Below are positions 16,019 through 24,255 of a DNA stretch of 52,770 nucleotides, one piece after another. Under the pieces are notes generated by a model. The model was not told the origin of the DNA, did no database searches, and saw nothing but the letters and a program-made list of their open reading frames with translations. This DNA comes from Anaerolineae bacterium (GTDB taxonomy: Bacteria; Chloroflexota; Anaerolineae; B4-G1): positions 1 to 52,770 of the forward strand of contig JAUWNP010000008.1 of NCBI GenBank assembly GCA_030612585.1, given 5' to 3'. Positions within the stretch are counted from its first letter, which is position 1; each line of letters opens with the position of its first letter. The position numbers and the translations under genes are program-made.

Positions 16019-17241
16019 GCCCGCTCGACTGTCTCCACCAACCGCTCCCAGGCGAACCGCTCCCGCACGTCGCGGGCGGCCGCCTGGCCCAGCCGCTCCC
16101 GCAACTGCGCATCCTCCAGCAGCCGCACCACCGCCTCGGCGAAAGATGGCACGTCGCCGGGGGGTACCAGCCAGCCGGTCTCACCATGGCGGATCATCTC
16201 CCGGTTCTGCCCCACCGCCTCGGCCACGACCGGCACCCCGGCCGCCAGCAGGTCGCGCAACTTGACCGCACACTTGGCCCGGTTGACCAGCGTGTCGTCG
16301 AAAGGGTAGATAGCCAGGTCGGCCTGCGCGAAGTAGGTGGGGAGTGTGTCGGAGGGGACCCACCCGCAGTAGGTCACGTCAGACGTGAAACGTGAAACGT
16401 CAAGCGTCAAACGTGAAACGTGATGCGTGATGGTCAGGCCGGATTGAGCAGCCAGACGGAATAGTTCTTCTTCCTCGCCGAAGAGTCCTTTACCTACAAC
16501 GAGCAACCGTGCCTCCGGCACTCGCTCTCGCACGCGGTGTAGTAACTCGATGACGCGGGAGACGGGGAACTCGAAAAACCTGGTGTACAGAAGAATGGAG
16601 AATGGAGGATGGAGAGTGGAGGATGGAGGATGGAGAGTGGAGGATGGAGGATGGAGGATGGAGAGTGACGAAGACGAGACGCCGTTGGGGATGTAGAAGA
16701 CTTGTTCGCGTGATACTCCCAGCGCCCAGACCAGGCTCTCCAGTGTGCGGCTGGCCACGGTGACTGCATCGGCGTGGGTCAGGCCCCAGCGCTCCTGCCA
16801 GGCGAAGAAGCGCCGTTGAACCGGGGTGTAGCCGCCGATTTCGTTCCAGCCGCCGGGGCCTTCCCAGTCGTCGGTGTCCACCACGAGGCGGGGGCGACGC
16901 TGGCGGGGGATACGGGCCAACAGGTAGTGGGTCAGCCCGCTGTAGGCTTTGGGCTTGAAGAGGTGCACCACGTCAGGGTGAAGGGCGAGCACCCGACAGG
17001 CCAGCCGGATGGCAGTGAGGATATGAAAGAGCCCAGGGAAATGCGGCGGCAGAGGAACGTTCTCGACGGCAACGCCGTCCTCCTCCCAGCAGCGGCCAGC
17101 GTCCTCCAGGTTCTGCCAGGGGGGGAGGAGCACAGTCACAGTATGACCGCGTGCGGCCAGCGCCTTCGCCATCGGCAGTGCCCGCACACTCATCGTACCC
17201 CGGGGCCGCAGCCCAAAGGGGCCAACCATGACAACACGCAT
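16000..17241 (-). CDS. Family 4 glycosyltransferase with two repeat-derived insertions
   Basis: A 413-aa GT4-type (GT-B fold) sugar transferase. The N-terminal MRVVMVGPFGLRPRGT with RALPMAKALAARGHTV, and the C-terminal donor-site segment VPVVAEAVGQNREMIRHGETGWLVPPGD, are typical. Two stretches do not belong to the fold: a Ser/His/Pro-rich loop (about residues 196-222, from DNA 16594-16667) and a VSRLTLDVSRFTSDV loop (from 16379-16432). Both are translated short tandem repeats and both keep the frame. The ATG at 17241 has GGAG upstream. The acceptor and sugar are unknown. It follows the toxin-antitoxin-like pair by 13 bp. Confidence 0.9.
   Translation of the reverse strand: MRVVMVGPFGLRPRGTMSVRALPMAKALAARGHTVTVLLPPWQNLEDAGRCWEEDGVAVENVPLPPHFPGLFHILTAIRLACRVLALHPDVVHLFKPKAYSGLTHYLLARIPRQRRPRLVVDTDDWEGPGGWNEIGGYTPVQRRFFAWQERWGLTHADAVTVASRTLESLVWALGVSREQVFYIPNGVSSSSLSILHPPSSTLHPPSSTLHPPFSILLYTRFFEFPVSRVIELLHRVRERVPEARLLVVGKGLFGEEEELFRLAAQSGLTITHHVSRLTLDVSRFTSDVTYCGWVPSDTLPTYFAQADLAIYPFDDTLVNRAKCAVKLRDLLAAGVPVVAEAVGQNREMIRHGETGWLVPPGDVPSFAEAVVRLLEDAQLRERLGQAAARDVRERFAWERLVETVERAYGVGR
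16379..16432. repeat. CGTGAAA-type heptamer tract inside a glycosyltransferase gene
   Basis: Degenerate 7-bp units CGTGAAA/CGTCAAA. The same family recurs at 4211-4230, 33061-33090, 38140-38167 and 51371-51417. Here it is translated as ITHHVSRLTLDVSRFTSDVT on the minus strand. Confidence 0.85.
16594..16667. repeat. GGATGGA-type heptamer tract inside a glycosyltransferase gene
   Basis: About ten degenerate 7-bp units (GGATGGA/GGAGAGT). On the minus strand it is translated as repeated ILHPPSS/TLHPPSS blocks. Loss or gain of a single unit would shift the reading frame. Confidence 0.88.
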
Positions 17242-17254
17242 ACTCACTCCACTG

Positions 17255-17608
17255 CTACCGCAACAGGCGTATGCGCGCCCCAGACTCGTTCAACACCACG
17301 AAGTGACCGGCCAGACGAGCAGCGGATTCTCGTAAAAAAACTCTCACAAGCGCAGCCTTGACCGACGATTTCTCCACCCTGAACCGCAGCAATAGTACTC
17401 CTGCCGCAGCCTGACCACGCAAGTACACCAACTCGCCAAAATCCTTGTCGTTCGTAATCAAAACACACTGTTCCTGGTTGGCGAGTGTCAACAACCACTC
17501 ATCGTCCACCCCACGAGACATCTCACTGACATAGGCCACATCGTGCCCAAGAGCACGCACCGCTTCCACTATTGGACGCTCAACGTTCTCGTCAGCGAGA
17601 AACCTCAT
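17255..17608 (-). CDS. DUF5615 PIN-like protein (probable toxin)
   Basis: A 117-aa protein of the DUF5615 PIN-like family: MRFLADENVERPIVEAVRAL with the first acidic residues, then EWLLTLANQEQCVLITNDKDFGELV with the second cluster of acidic residues. These clusters form the metal site of PIN-like nucleases. DUF5615 genes are usually paired with DUF433 genes, as here, and the pair is thought to act as a type II toxin-antitoxin system. The ATG overlaps the upstream DUF433 stop in an ATGA, so the two are coupled. Confidence 0.88.
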   Translation of the reverse strand: MRFLADENVERPIVEAVRALGHDVAYVSEMSRGVDDEWLLTLANQEQCVLITNDKDFGELVYLRGQAAAGVLLLRFRVEKSSVKAALVRVFLRESAARLAGHFVVLNESGARIRLLR

Positions 17609-17862
17609 ACGGCTACCGTCTCCTCCAACCCCAGAGGGATAACTTCCTCAGTGCTCAAAGACAGAGCAGCATACGCCAGCGCTGCCTGAATGTCCTCCAG
17701 CGTCAATCGGGGAAAGTCTGCCACGATCTCATCAGGAGCAATGTTTTGCGCCAGTTTGCGCAGAATCTGTTCGACAGGGATACGCGTCCCTCGGATAACC
17801 GGCTTACCCAGCATAACACGGGGGTTCACCTCAATCCGCCTCAACAATTCATCGTCTCTCAT
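17605..17862 (-). CDS. DUF433 protein (probable antitoxin)
   Basis: An 85-aa DUF433 protein with the signature GKPVIRGTRIPVEQILRKLAQ and EIVADFPRLTLEDIQAALAY, a small winged-helix type domain likely to bind DNA. I chose the ATG at 17862 because GAGGAGGG lies 5 nt upstream; longer readings run into the promoter. Its stop overlaps the start of the DUF5615 gene. A second pair of the same type is at 45.4-46.1 kb. Confidence 0.88.
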   Translation of the reverse strand: MRDDELLRRIEVNPRVMLGKPVIRGTRIPVEQILRKLAQNIAPDEIVADFPRLTLEDIQAALAYAALSLSTEEVIPLGLEETVAV

Positions 17863-17896
17863 TATTGCCCTCCTCTGTCTCACATTCGCGGTAGCC

Positions 17897-17925
17897 ATTA
17901 TAACCCACCTGACCCGATAAAGCAA
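17897..17925 (-). promoter_or_regulatory. Promoter of the DUF433-DUF5615 pair
   Basis: Minus strand TTGCTT (17920-17925), a 17-nt spacer and TATAAT (17897-17902). The start codon at 17862 is 35 nt past the -10 box. Confidence 0.75.
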
Positions 17926-17945
17926 CGCCACATGGTCCCAATCGG

Positions 17946-19736
17946 TCAATCCACCGTCAGCGTCTTGCTCAGGTTGCGCGGGAAGTCGGGGTCGTAGCCA
18001 CGCGCCACGCTCAAACGATAGGACAACAGTTGCAGCGGCAGCGTCGCCAGGATGGGCATCAGCGAGGGGCCGGATTGGGGCAACACGATCAGATCATGGG
18101 CGTTGGCGCGCAGACGGGCATCATCCTCCGCCACGACGATGGCCCGCCCGCCGCGACATGTCACCTCATTAATCGCGCTCACCAGAAGTGATACATCCTC
18201 CGGCCCGACGACGAAGAGCACCGGATAGCCATCACTCACCGCCGAGAGCGGCCCGTGTTTAAACTCGGTGGAGAGCATCCCCTCGCAGTGGGCGTAGGTG
18301 ATCTCCTTCAGTTTCAGCGCCCCTTCCAGTGCGATGGGGTAGGTGAGACCGTAGCCCAGGCAGTAGAGATCGTCTCGCCCTTCCAGCAGCGGCAGTACCC
18401 GCTCAATCTGCGGCTCGACCTCCTCAAGCGTCCGCTGCAAGAGACCAGGCAGCGCATCCAGCACGTCGGTGGGCTCTCCGCCCATCCGCAGCGCCAGATA
18501 GAGGAAGGCTATCACCTGGTTGACGAAGGTCTTCGTCGCAGGCACGCTGATCTCGTAGCCGCAGGCCAGTGGCAGGTAGTGACGGCTGCGGTGCATCAGC
18601 GTGGAGCCCAACACGTTGACCAATCCCAGAGGGGCCACGTCACGCGCCTCGGCCACCTCCAGCGCGTTGAGCACGTCCTTTGTCTCGCCGCTCTGGCTGA
18701 CGAAGACGGCCACGTCGTCAGGGGTCAGCGCAGGGCCGTACTGGGCGATGAACTGGGGGGCCAGGATGGGAACAACGGGGCGTCCCGCCAACCGCGCCGC
18801 GTAGACCGCGCCCAACATGCAGGCGTGGTAACTGGTGCCACAGCCCACAAAGTACAGATGGCGCGCCTGCCGCATCGCCTCGACCATCGGTCTCACGTGG
18901 GAGGAAGCCGCCAGCAGGTGCAGCAGGTCTCCCGCCACCGCTGGCTGCTCGTGGATCTCCTTGAGCATGAAGTGCGGGTAGCCCCCTTTCTCGACCGCGT
19001 CCATATCCTCGGTGCACAACTCCACCTCGCGCCTGACCAGACCCCCATCGGAAACACGCCGCAACTCGACCCTATCGGCGTACAGAATGACGATTTCGCC
19101 ATCGCGCACGCGCAGGATGCGCCGGGTCAGCGGCAGAACGGAGGGCAGGTCGGACGAGCAGCAGGTAAAGTCCTCGCCCAGGCCAACCACCAACCCGGAG
19201 CCTTTTTTGATGGCATAGAGCGCCTCCTCGCCAACCCGCCCGATGACGAAGGTATAATCGCCCTCCAGGTCATCGTAGGCGCGGCGGATGGCCTCGACCA
19301 TGCCGTGGCCCCGGTCCACGTATCGCTCGACGGCGTGGACGCAGGACTCGCCGTCGTTGGTCGAGCGCACCGTCATCCCCTCGGCGACAAACTGTTGGCG
19401 CAGTTCGACGTTGTTGACGACGTTGCCGTTGTGCGCGCCCACCAGGTCGCCGTCGGAGTCCAGGTGGGGCTGAGCGTTGACCTGCGAGGGCGCTCCGAAG
19501 GTGGCCCAGCGCAGTTGCACGATACCCCGCCGGCCGACCATCTCGGAGAACCTCAACCGCTTTGCGACCTCGTCCACCTTCCCCACGTCCTTGCGCAGGT
19601 CAATCGTGTCATCGTCGTGCAGCGTGGCGCAGCCGACCGAGTCGTAGCCCCGATACGAGAGCCGCCGCCCGGCCTCGGTCAGAATCTCGCCCAGGGGTCG
19701 CTCCTGTTTCACAACAATGCCGAAAATTCCACACAT
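17946..19736 (-). CDS. Second glutamine-fructose-6-phosphate aminotransferase (divergent GlmS paralogue)
   Basis: A 596-aa GlmS-type protein: N-terminal class II glutaminase with Cys2 (MCGIFGIV), two SIS sugar-isomerase domains and the C-terminal NLSKTLTVD that carries the GlmS catalytic lysine. The isomerase segment EGALKLKEITYAHCEGMLSTEFKHGP matches GlmS. In the glutaminase domain, however, the usual RWATHGEPSxxNAHPH reads RWATFGAPSQVNAQPH, so two conserved histidines are Phe and Gln, while Arg, Trp, Thr and the later Asp remain. It may use glutamine differently, prefer ammonia, or act on another sugar phosphate. It starts 6 bp after the first glmS and is surely co-transcribed. Confidence 0.88.
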   Translation of the reverse strand: MCGIFGIVVKQERPLGEILTEAGRRLSYRGYDSVGCATLHDDDTIDLRKDVGKVDEVAKRLRFSEMVGRRGIVQLRWATFGAPSQVNAQPHLDSDGDLVGAHNGNVVNNVELRQQFVAEGMTVRSTNDGESCVHAVERYVDRGHGMVEAIRRAYDDLEGDYTFVIGRVGEEALYAIKKGSGLVVGLGEDFTCCSSDLPSVLPLTRRILRVRDGEIVILYADRVELRRVSDGGLVRREVELCTEDMDAVEKGGYPHFMLKEIHEQPAVAGDLLHLLAASSHVRPMVEAMRQARHLYFVGCGTSYHACMLGAVYAARLAGRPVVPILAPQFIAQYGPALTPDDVAVFVSQSGETKDVLNALEVAEARDVAPLGLVNVLGSTLMHRSRHYLPLACGYEISVPATKTFVNQVIAFLYLALRMGGEPTDVLDALPGLLQRTLEEVEPQIERVLPLLEGRDDLYCLGYGLTYPIALEGALKLKEITYAHCEGMLSTEFKHGPLSAVSDGYPVLFVVGPEDVSLLVSAINEVTCRGGRAIVVAEDDARLRANAHDLIVLPQSGPSLMPILATLPLQLLSYRLSVARGYDPDFPRNLSKTLTVD

Positions 19737-19742
19737 TGAACA

Positions 19743-21587
19743 TCACTCCACGGTGACACTCTTCGCCAGGTTTCTGGGCTGGTCCACGTCACAGCCCCGC
19801 CGCACTGCCAAGTGATACGCCAGCAGTTGCAGTGGCACGACGTTGATCACCGGCGAGAGCAGCGACGGTGTCGCAGGGGCGTAGAGCACATAGTCAGCCT
19901 TGGCGGCGATGTCGCTATCCCCCTCCGTCGCCAGCGCGATAACGATGCCACCCCGCGCTTTGACCTGCTCAATCTGGCTGATCATCTTGTCGTAGACGTG
20001 ATCACGCGCGGCAACGGCGACGACGGGCATCGCCTCGTCAATCAGCGCGATGGGGCCGTGCTTCATCTCTCCGGCGGGGTAGCCCTCGGCGTGGATGTAG
20101 GAAATCTCCTTCAGTTTGAGCGCCCCTTCCAGTGCGATGGGGTAATTGATGCCCCGCCCCAGGTAGAGGAAATGCTCCCGGTCGTAGAAGCGCCAGGCCA
20201 GCGTATTGTACACCTCGTTGGGCTCCAGCACGTGCCCCATCAGGTCGGGGAGCCGTGCCAGATCGTCCACCGTCGCCCGCAGTCGCTCGCCGGTCAGGGT
20301 TCCACGCAACTCGCCCAGGTAGCAGCCCAGTAAATAGAGATCCACCAGGCTGGTGGTGAACGCTTTGGTCGAGGCCACGCCGATCTCCGGGCCGGCGTGC
20401 ATCAGAATGTAGCCGTCAGAGAGACGCATCGCCTGGCTGCCGATGACGTTGACGATGGTCCATAACCGCGCACCCTTCTTCCGCGCCTCCTCCATCGCCG
20501 CCAGCGTATCCACCGTCTCGCCGCTCTGGGTGATAGCCAGCACGGCGGTATTGCCGTTGATGATAGGGTCACGGTAGCGGAACTCGGAACCGTAATCCAC
20601 CTCAACCGGCACGCGGGCCAGCGATTCAAGGATGAACTTGCCCACCAACCCGGCGTAAGCCGAGGTGCCGCAGGCGACGATGATCACTCTCTCCAATGCT
20701 TGAGCGTCCTCCGGTGTCAACTCCAGGTGCTCCAGTCGCACCCGCCCGGCATCGAAGTCGGCCCGACCCCGGATAGTATCGGTGATGGAGCGGGCCTGTT
20801 CGTAAATCTCCTTCTGCATGAAGTGACGGTACGGCTCTTTGGCCGCCGCCACGGGATCCCAGGGGATGGTGTACACTTCCGTCGCCACTGGCTCGCCGGT
20901 CAACGTGGTTACGCGCGCCCCATCACGCGTTATTACCGCCAACTGCCGGCTCTCAAGAAAGATCATGTCGCGGGTGTGCTCCATAATGGCTGGAATGTCG
21001 GAGGCGAAGAACGTCTCTCCTTCTCCCACTCCGATGGTGAGGCCACCAGCGTTGCCGAGGCGAGCCGCCACCAGCCGGTCGGGTTCGCGACTGCTAAGGA
21101 AGACAAAGGCACTAGCCCCTTTCACCTGGGTCAGCGCCCGGCGCACCGCCGTCTCCAGATCAGCCCCGCCCGCCATGTACCCTTCGACCAGGTGCACCAC
21201 TACCTCGGTGTCGGTCTCCGAGGCGAAGCACCGCCCCTCAGCCTCCAATTCCTGCCGCAGCGGCAGGAAGTTCTCGATGATGCCATTATGGACGACGGCG
21301 ACCTGGCCGGTGAGACCGATGTGGGGATGGGCATTACGACGACTGGGCTCGCCATGCGTGGCCCAGCGGGTATGGCCGATACCGACCTGCCCGCTCACCG
21401 GTTCGGTGGCCACCAGTTCCACCAGGCGGGCCAGTTTGCCGACCTCGCGGCGCACGCCGATGGTGCCGTCTGCCTGCACGATCGCCAGCCCAGCCGAGTC
21501 GTAGCCCCGGTACTCCAGCCGTTTCAGACCTTCAAGGATGATAGGAGTCGCGTCACGCGGCCCCACGTAGCCTACGATACCGCACAT
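19743..21587 (-). CDS. glmS: Glutamine-fructose-6-phosphate aminotransferase (isomerizing)
   Basis: Makes glucosamine-6-phosphate from fructose-6-phosphate and glutamine, the first step toward UDP-GlcNAc and the cell wall. The 614-aa protein is a full-length GlmS: Cys2 nucleophile (MCGIVGYVG), GHTRWATHGEPSRRNAHPH, VVHNGIIEN, SETDTEVVVHL, two SIS domains with TQSGETVDTL and GPEIGVASTKAFTTSL, EGALKLKEISYIHAEGY, and the C-terminal NLAKSVTVE with the catalytic lysine. The ATG at 21587 has GGAGG upstream. A glmS ribozyme lies in its 5' leader, so it should be repressed when glucosamine-6-phosphate is abundant. Confidence 0.98.
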   Translation of the reverse strand: MCGIVGYVGPRDATPIILEGLKRLEYRGYDSAGLAIVQADGTIGVRREVGKLARLVELVATEPVSGQVGIGHTRWATHGEPSRRNAHPHIGLTGQVAVVHNGIIENFLPLRQELEAEGRCFASETDTEVVVHLVEGYMAGGADLETAVRRALTQVKGASAFVFLSSREPDRLVAARLGNAGGLTIGVGEGETFFASDIPAIMEHTRDMIFLESRQLAVITRDGARVTTLTGEPVATEVYTIPWDPVAAAKEPYRHFMQKEIYEQARSITDTIRGRADFDAGRVRLEHLELTPEDAQALERVIIVACGTSAYAGLVGKFILESLARVPVEVDYGSEFRYRDPIINGNTAVLAITQSGETVDTLAAMEEARKKGARLWTIVNVIGSQAMRLSDGYILMHAGPEIGVASTKAFTTSLVDLYLLGCYLGELRGTLTGERLRATVDDLARLPDLMGHVLEPNEVYNTLAWRFYDREHFLYLGRGINYPIALEGALKLKEISYIHAEGYPAGEMKHGPIALIDEAMPVVAVAARDHVYDKMISQIEQVKARGGIVIALATEGDSDIAAKADYVLYAPATPSLLSPVINVVPLQLLAYHLAVRRGCDVDQPRNLAKSVTVE

Positions 21588-21599
21588 GGGTTCCTCCTG

Positions 21600-21656
21600 T
21601 TAGTTGGTTGGTTAGTTAGTTGGTTGGTTAGTTAGTTGGTTTGTTGGTTGGTTGGC
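21600..21656. repeat. GTTAGTTG-type tandem repeat between glmS and its ribozyme
   Basis: Degenerate 7-8 bp units of GTTGGTTA/GTTAGTTG between the ribozyme and the glmS Shine-Dalgarno site. The same family is found at 47318-47396 (plus) and, as the complement, at 47932-48010 and 51068-51117. Confidence 0.85.
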
Positions 21657-21689
21657 CACTGCCTGCCTTTTTGTGCTGCCGGTTGCCCG

Positions 21690-21895
21690 GTGGTTTTGTG
21701 AACAGGCTTGTATCTCAGGAGGAGGAAGACTACGGGGCGTGGCTGGCCCCGGGCGGCATCCGCCGAGTTTTCGATTTTCCCGTCCCAACTGGAATGGTTA
21801 GCCCCGCCCTGTCCTCTTCTTCTGGGCGGGGAACCGCCCCCTCGTCACCCGGACCTGTTGTTGAGCCCAATTGAGGCCGGTCCGGGCCAGGCGCT
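21690..21895 (-). ncRNA. glmS ribozyme (glucosamine-6-phosphate riboswitch)
   Basis: Self-cleaving riboswitch in the 5' leader of glmS, read on the minus strand. The core follows the known consensus: AGCGCC (21890-21895) with the expected cleavage between A21895 and G21894; TGACGAGG (21840-21847); then ATCGAAAACTCGGCGGATGC (21756-21775) leading into CCGCCCGG, very close to the Bacillus sequence; then a P3 hairpin CGGGGC/GCCCCG followed by GTAG. The order and context directly upstream of glmS agree. Binding of GlcN6P should trigger cleavage and lower expression of both glmS copies. The P4 end toward 21690 is approximate. Confidence 0.92.
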
Positions 21896-21946
21896 TTCTT
21901 CCCCCGAGCAATTCAGATTCTCAGTATCACCTCCTCCCTTCAATCT

Positions 21947-22090
21947 GCGTAGGCGTTCAGGAGAGTAGAAAACTCCACAAAAGACCTCCGAGGTTTACGG
22001 AATAGCGCTCTTTTGGGGCCTTCCAGCAACATGCGGCTTACCTTTCGGGTCAAACAACCATCAAAACCTCGGAGGTCTGAACGCTTACAA
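21947..22090. repeat. Inverted pair of a dispersed palindromic repeat upstream of glmS
   Basis: AGACCTCCGAGGTTT (near 21980-21995) and AAAACCTCGGAGGTCT (near 22062-22078) face each other, with GTAGGCGTTCAG outside the left copy and CTGAACGCTTAC outside the right copy. The right-hand form GGAGGTCTGAACGCTTACA recurs at 32021-32042. The whole 21.9-22.26 kb stretch has no credible gene; this may be a small non-coding mobile element. Confidence 0.6.
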
Positions 22091-22284
22091 TCTGCTTCGG
22101 TGTGACAGTCACGTTCTGTACTCACGAGATCACACCAGCACGGATCTGCCGTCCGGCCAAGGAGTGCCTCCTGAGTGACTTCGCTCGACCAAGTCACATT
22201 ACCATCATAGCGCGCTTCGGTGCACATAACGTTAGAAAAATATGAAACGTTTACTAGAATCCACCCACGGCACCAGCAGCCCGG

Positions 22285-23640
22285 TCACCTCGCTGCCACG
22301 TTGGCCGCCACCAGGATGGGGTCCCACACCGGCGCAAAGGGCGGCGCGTAACTCAAATCCAGCCGTTGCAGATCGGCCACGGTAAGCCGATGATGGAGCG
22401 CCGTCGCCAGCACGTCTATGCGCTTGGCCACTCCGCGTCGCCCAGCGATCTGCCCCCCTAGCAGCCGCCCGGTCTCCTCATCCACGACCAGTTTGACGTG
22501 GATGGGCGCTGCACCTGGGAAATAGTGCGAACTGTCCATTGCCTTGATCATCGGCGCGCGCACGGTGTATCCCAAAGCCTGGGCCTGGGCCGCCGTCAGC
22601 CCGGTACGAGCCACCGCCAGGTCGAAGGCCCGCACCACCATCGTGCCCACCACCCCGCCAAAGGTCGCCTCACCCCCGGCACTGTTCGTCCCGGCCACAC
22701 GCCCCTGCTTGTTGGCCGTGCTGCCCAGCGGGATGTAGGCCGGTTCGCCGGTGACCAGGTGGAACGTTTCGGCGCAATCGCCCGCCGCGTACACGTGGGG
22801 CAAGTTGGTGCGCATGTGGCTGTCGGTGGCGATGGCCCCCGTCGCGCCCAGGGCCACACCCGCCGCCCGCGCCAGCGACACCTCAGGCCGCACGCCGAGG
22901 GCCAACAGCGCCACATCGCATGGATAATGCCTGTCCTCGTCCCCAAAAACGACCGCCTCCACCCGGCGGCCACCCTCGAATGTGATGGGTTCACCCTTCA
23001 CCACCTCCACCCCCTGGCGCGCGAATTCCTCTTCCACCAGCGCCCGCACGTCGTCGTCGAGCGCGGCGCGCAGCACCTTGCCGGAGCGGATCACCATCTT
23101 GACTTCTAGCCCCAGCCGCCGGAAGGTCTCGGCCATCTCTACGCCGACGTAGCCACCCCCGAGGACGAGCGCCCGCCGTGGCATGTGCTCCGCGCGCTCG
23201 GCGAGGAAACGCTTTACGGCTCGTCCCTCCTCCAACGAGCGCAGCACAAAAACCCCCTCCAGGCTGGAGCCGGGCAGGGGAGGCAACGCCGGGCGCGCGC
23301 CGGTGGCAATGACCAACCTGGCGTACCTCTGCGTGAACTCGCGCCCCCCTTCCAGATCACGCACGACCACCATTCGCGCGTTTGGATCAACAGCCATCAC
23401 CTCGTGGCGGACGTGCACCTCCACGCCCTGCTTCGCCATCTGCTCCGGTGTGCGCGCGAGCAGGCAACGATAGTCGGCGATGTCCCCCGCGATGAAGTAG
23501 GGCATCCCGCAGGCTGCGTAAGAGATGTACGAACTCTTCTCGTAGACGACGGCCTCCATTTCGCGGTTCAGACGCTTCGCCTTGGCGGCCGCGCTCATCC
23601 CCGCGGCCACTCCACCGATGACGATCAAGCGTTTTTCCAT
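22285..23640 (-). CDS. CoA-disulfide reductase / NADH oxidase family flavoprotein
   Basis: A 451-aa FAD- and NAD(P)H-dependent oxidoreductase of the single-cysteine group. The N-terminal FAD motif (VIGGVAAGMSAAAKAKR), the redox cysteine C44 in YAACGMPYF, the NAD-binding motif (ALVLGGGYVGVEMAE) and the ATG-type motif (HVYAAGDCAETFHL) are intact. This arrangement fits CoA-disulfide reductase, polysulfide reductase or water-forming NADH oxidase; sequence alone does not separate them, and no rhodanese domain or gene is attached. The ATG at 23640 has GGGAG upstream; the GTG at 23646 is less likely. Confidence 0.88.
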   Translation of the reverse strand: MEKRLIVIGGVAAGMSAAAKAKRLNREMEAVVYEKSSYISYAACGMPYFIAGDIADYRCLLARTPEQMAKQGVEVHVRHEVMAVDPNARMVVVRDLEGGREFTQRYARLVIATGARPALPPLPGSSLEGVFVLRSLEEGRAVKRFLAERAEHMPRRALVLGGGYVGVEMAETFRRLGLEVKMVIRSGKVLRAALDDDVRALVEEEFARQGVEVVKGEPITFEGGRRVEAVVFGDEDRHYPCDVALLALGVRPEVSLARAAGVALGATGAIATDSHMRTNLPHVYAAGDCAETFHLVTGEPAYIPLGSTANKQGRVAGTNSAGGEATFGGVVGTMVVRAFDLAVARTGLTAAQAQALGYTVRAPMIKAMDSSHYFPGAAPIHVKLVVDEETGRLLGGQIAGRRGVAKRIDVLATALHHRLTVADLQRLDLSYAPPFAPVWDPILVAANVAAR

Positions 23641-23658
23641 GGTCACTCCCTACAGAAG

Positions 23659-23803
23659 CCACCGATTGAAATCGGCGCTAAGGGGCGCTCAAGCGCCGGG
23701 CGACCGCCTGCGCGGTCGCAAGCAAATCGCAAGCCTTCGCCGCCGATTAGAATCGCGGCTCAAGAGCGCTCTCACGCCGGCCGACCACCTGCGTGGTCTG
23801 CCG
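23659..23803 (+). repeat. REP-like repeats, left pair beside the IS200-type transposase gene
   Basis: Two direct copies (23659-23719 and about 23741-23803) of a unit of about 60 bp starting CCGATTGAAATCG and ending in the hairpin GACCACCTGCGTGGTC or a variant. They end right at the stop codon of the transposase gene. Confidence 0.8.
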
Positions 23804-23805
23804 AC

Positions 23806-24237
23806 TTACGCGCCCGTTTCGACCACCTCAAACGTCTCCTCAAGTTCCAACCACAGATCATCCGCCGCGTGGTGCTCCTTCTGTCTCTTCACGTAGCGAA
23901 TGATTTTGGGCAGGTCCCACCGACTGACGGTGAAAGCGCCGTACCCTCCCTGCCACTTGAATTGTGTTTCAGGCCGCAGCGTCTCGTTGATGAAGTGCGA
24001 CGAGACGCCCTTGACCTGTTTCACCAGATTGGCGATAGTGACAGTGGTAGGAAATGAGACAATAAGGTGAACGTGATCCGAAGTGCCGTTCAAAGCCAGC
24101 ACAGTGCACCCCATCTTCCGCGCTTCGCTCTCAATGTTGCGATGCAAACGGCGCTCAATATCAGGCGTGATGAGAGGGAGGCGATCCCACGTCGCCCATG
24201 CTAGGTGCAGGTACAATGCCAGTTTGTTGCGTCGCAT
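23806..24237 (-). CDS. IS200-type (Y1, HUH) transposase, RAYT-like
   Basis: A 143-aa single-domain Y1 transposase. The HUH motif (GTSDHVHLIVSFP) and the C-terminal catalytic tyrosine (IIRYVKRQKEHH) are present, as is the N-terminal LHLAWATWDRLPLI that marks the family. No partner tnpB gene is present. The ATG at 24237 has GGGAGG at good distance. Direct palindromic repeats lie on both sides, two per side, which is how REP-associated tyrosine transposases (RAYTs) are arranged. RAYTs are thought to spread REP sequences rather than a classical IS. Confidence 0.88.
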   Translation of the reverse strand: MRRNKLALYLHLAWATWDRLPLITPDIERRLHRNIESEARKMGCTVLALNGTSDHVHLIVSFPTTVTIANLVKQVKGVSSHFINETLRPETQFKWQGGYGAFTVSRWDLPKIIRYVKRQKEHHAADDLWLELEETFEVVETGA

Positions 24238-24255
24238 AACATTTCCTCCCGATAA

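Noticed and set aside
21940..22227. A 95-codon minus-strand frame upstream of glmS
   Set aside because: It runs through the inverted palindromic repeat, has no Shine-Dalgarno site and has a composition unlike the neighbouring genes.
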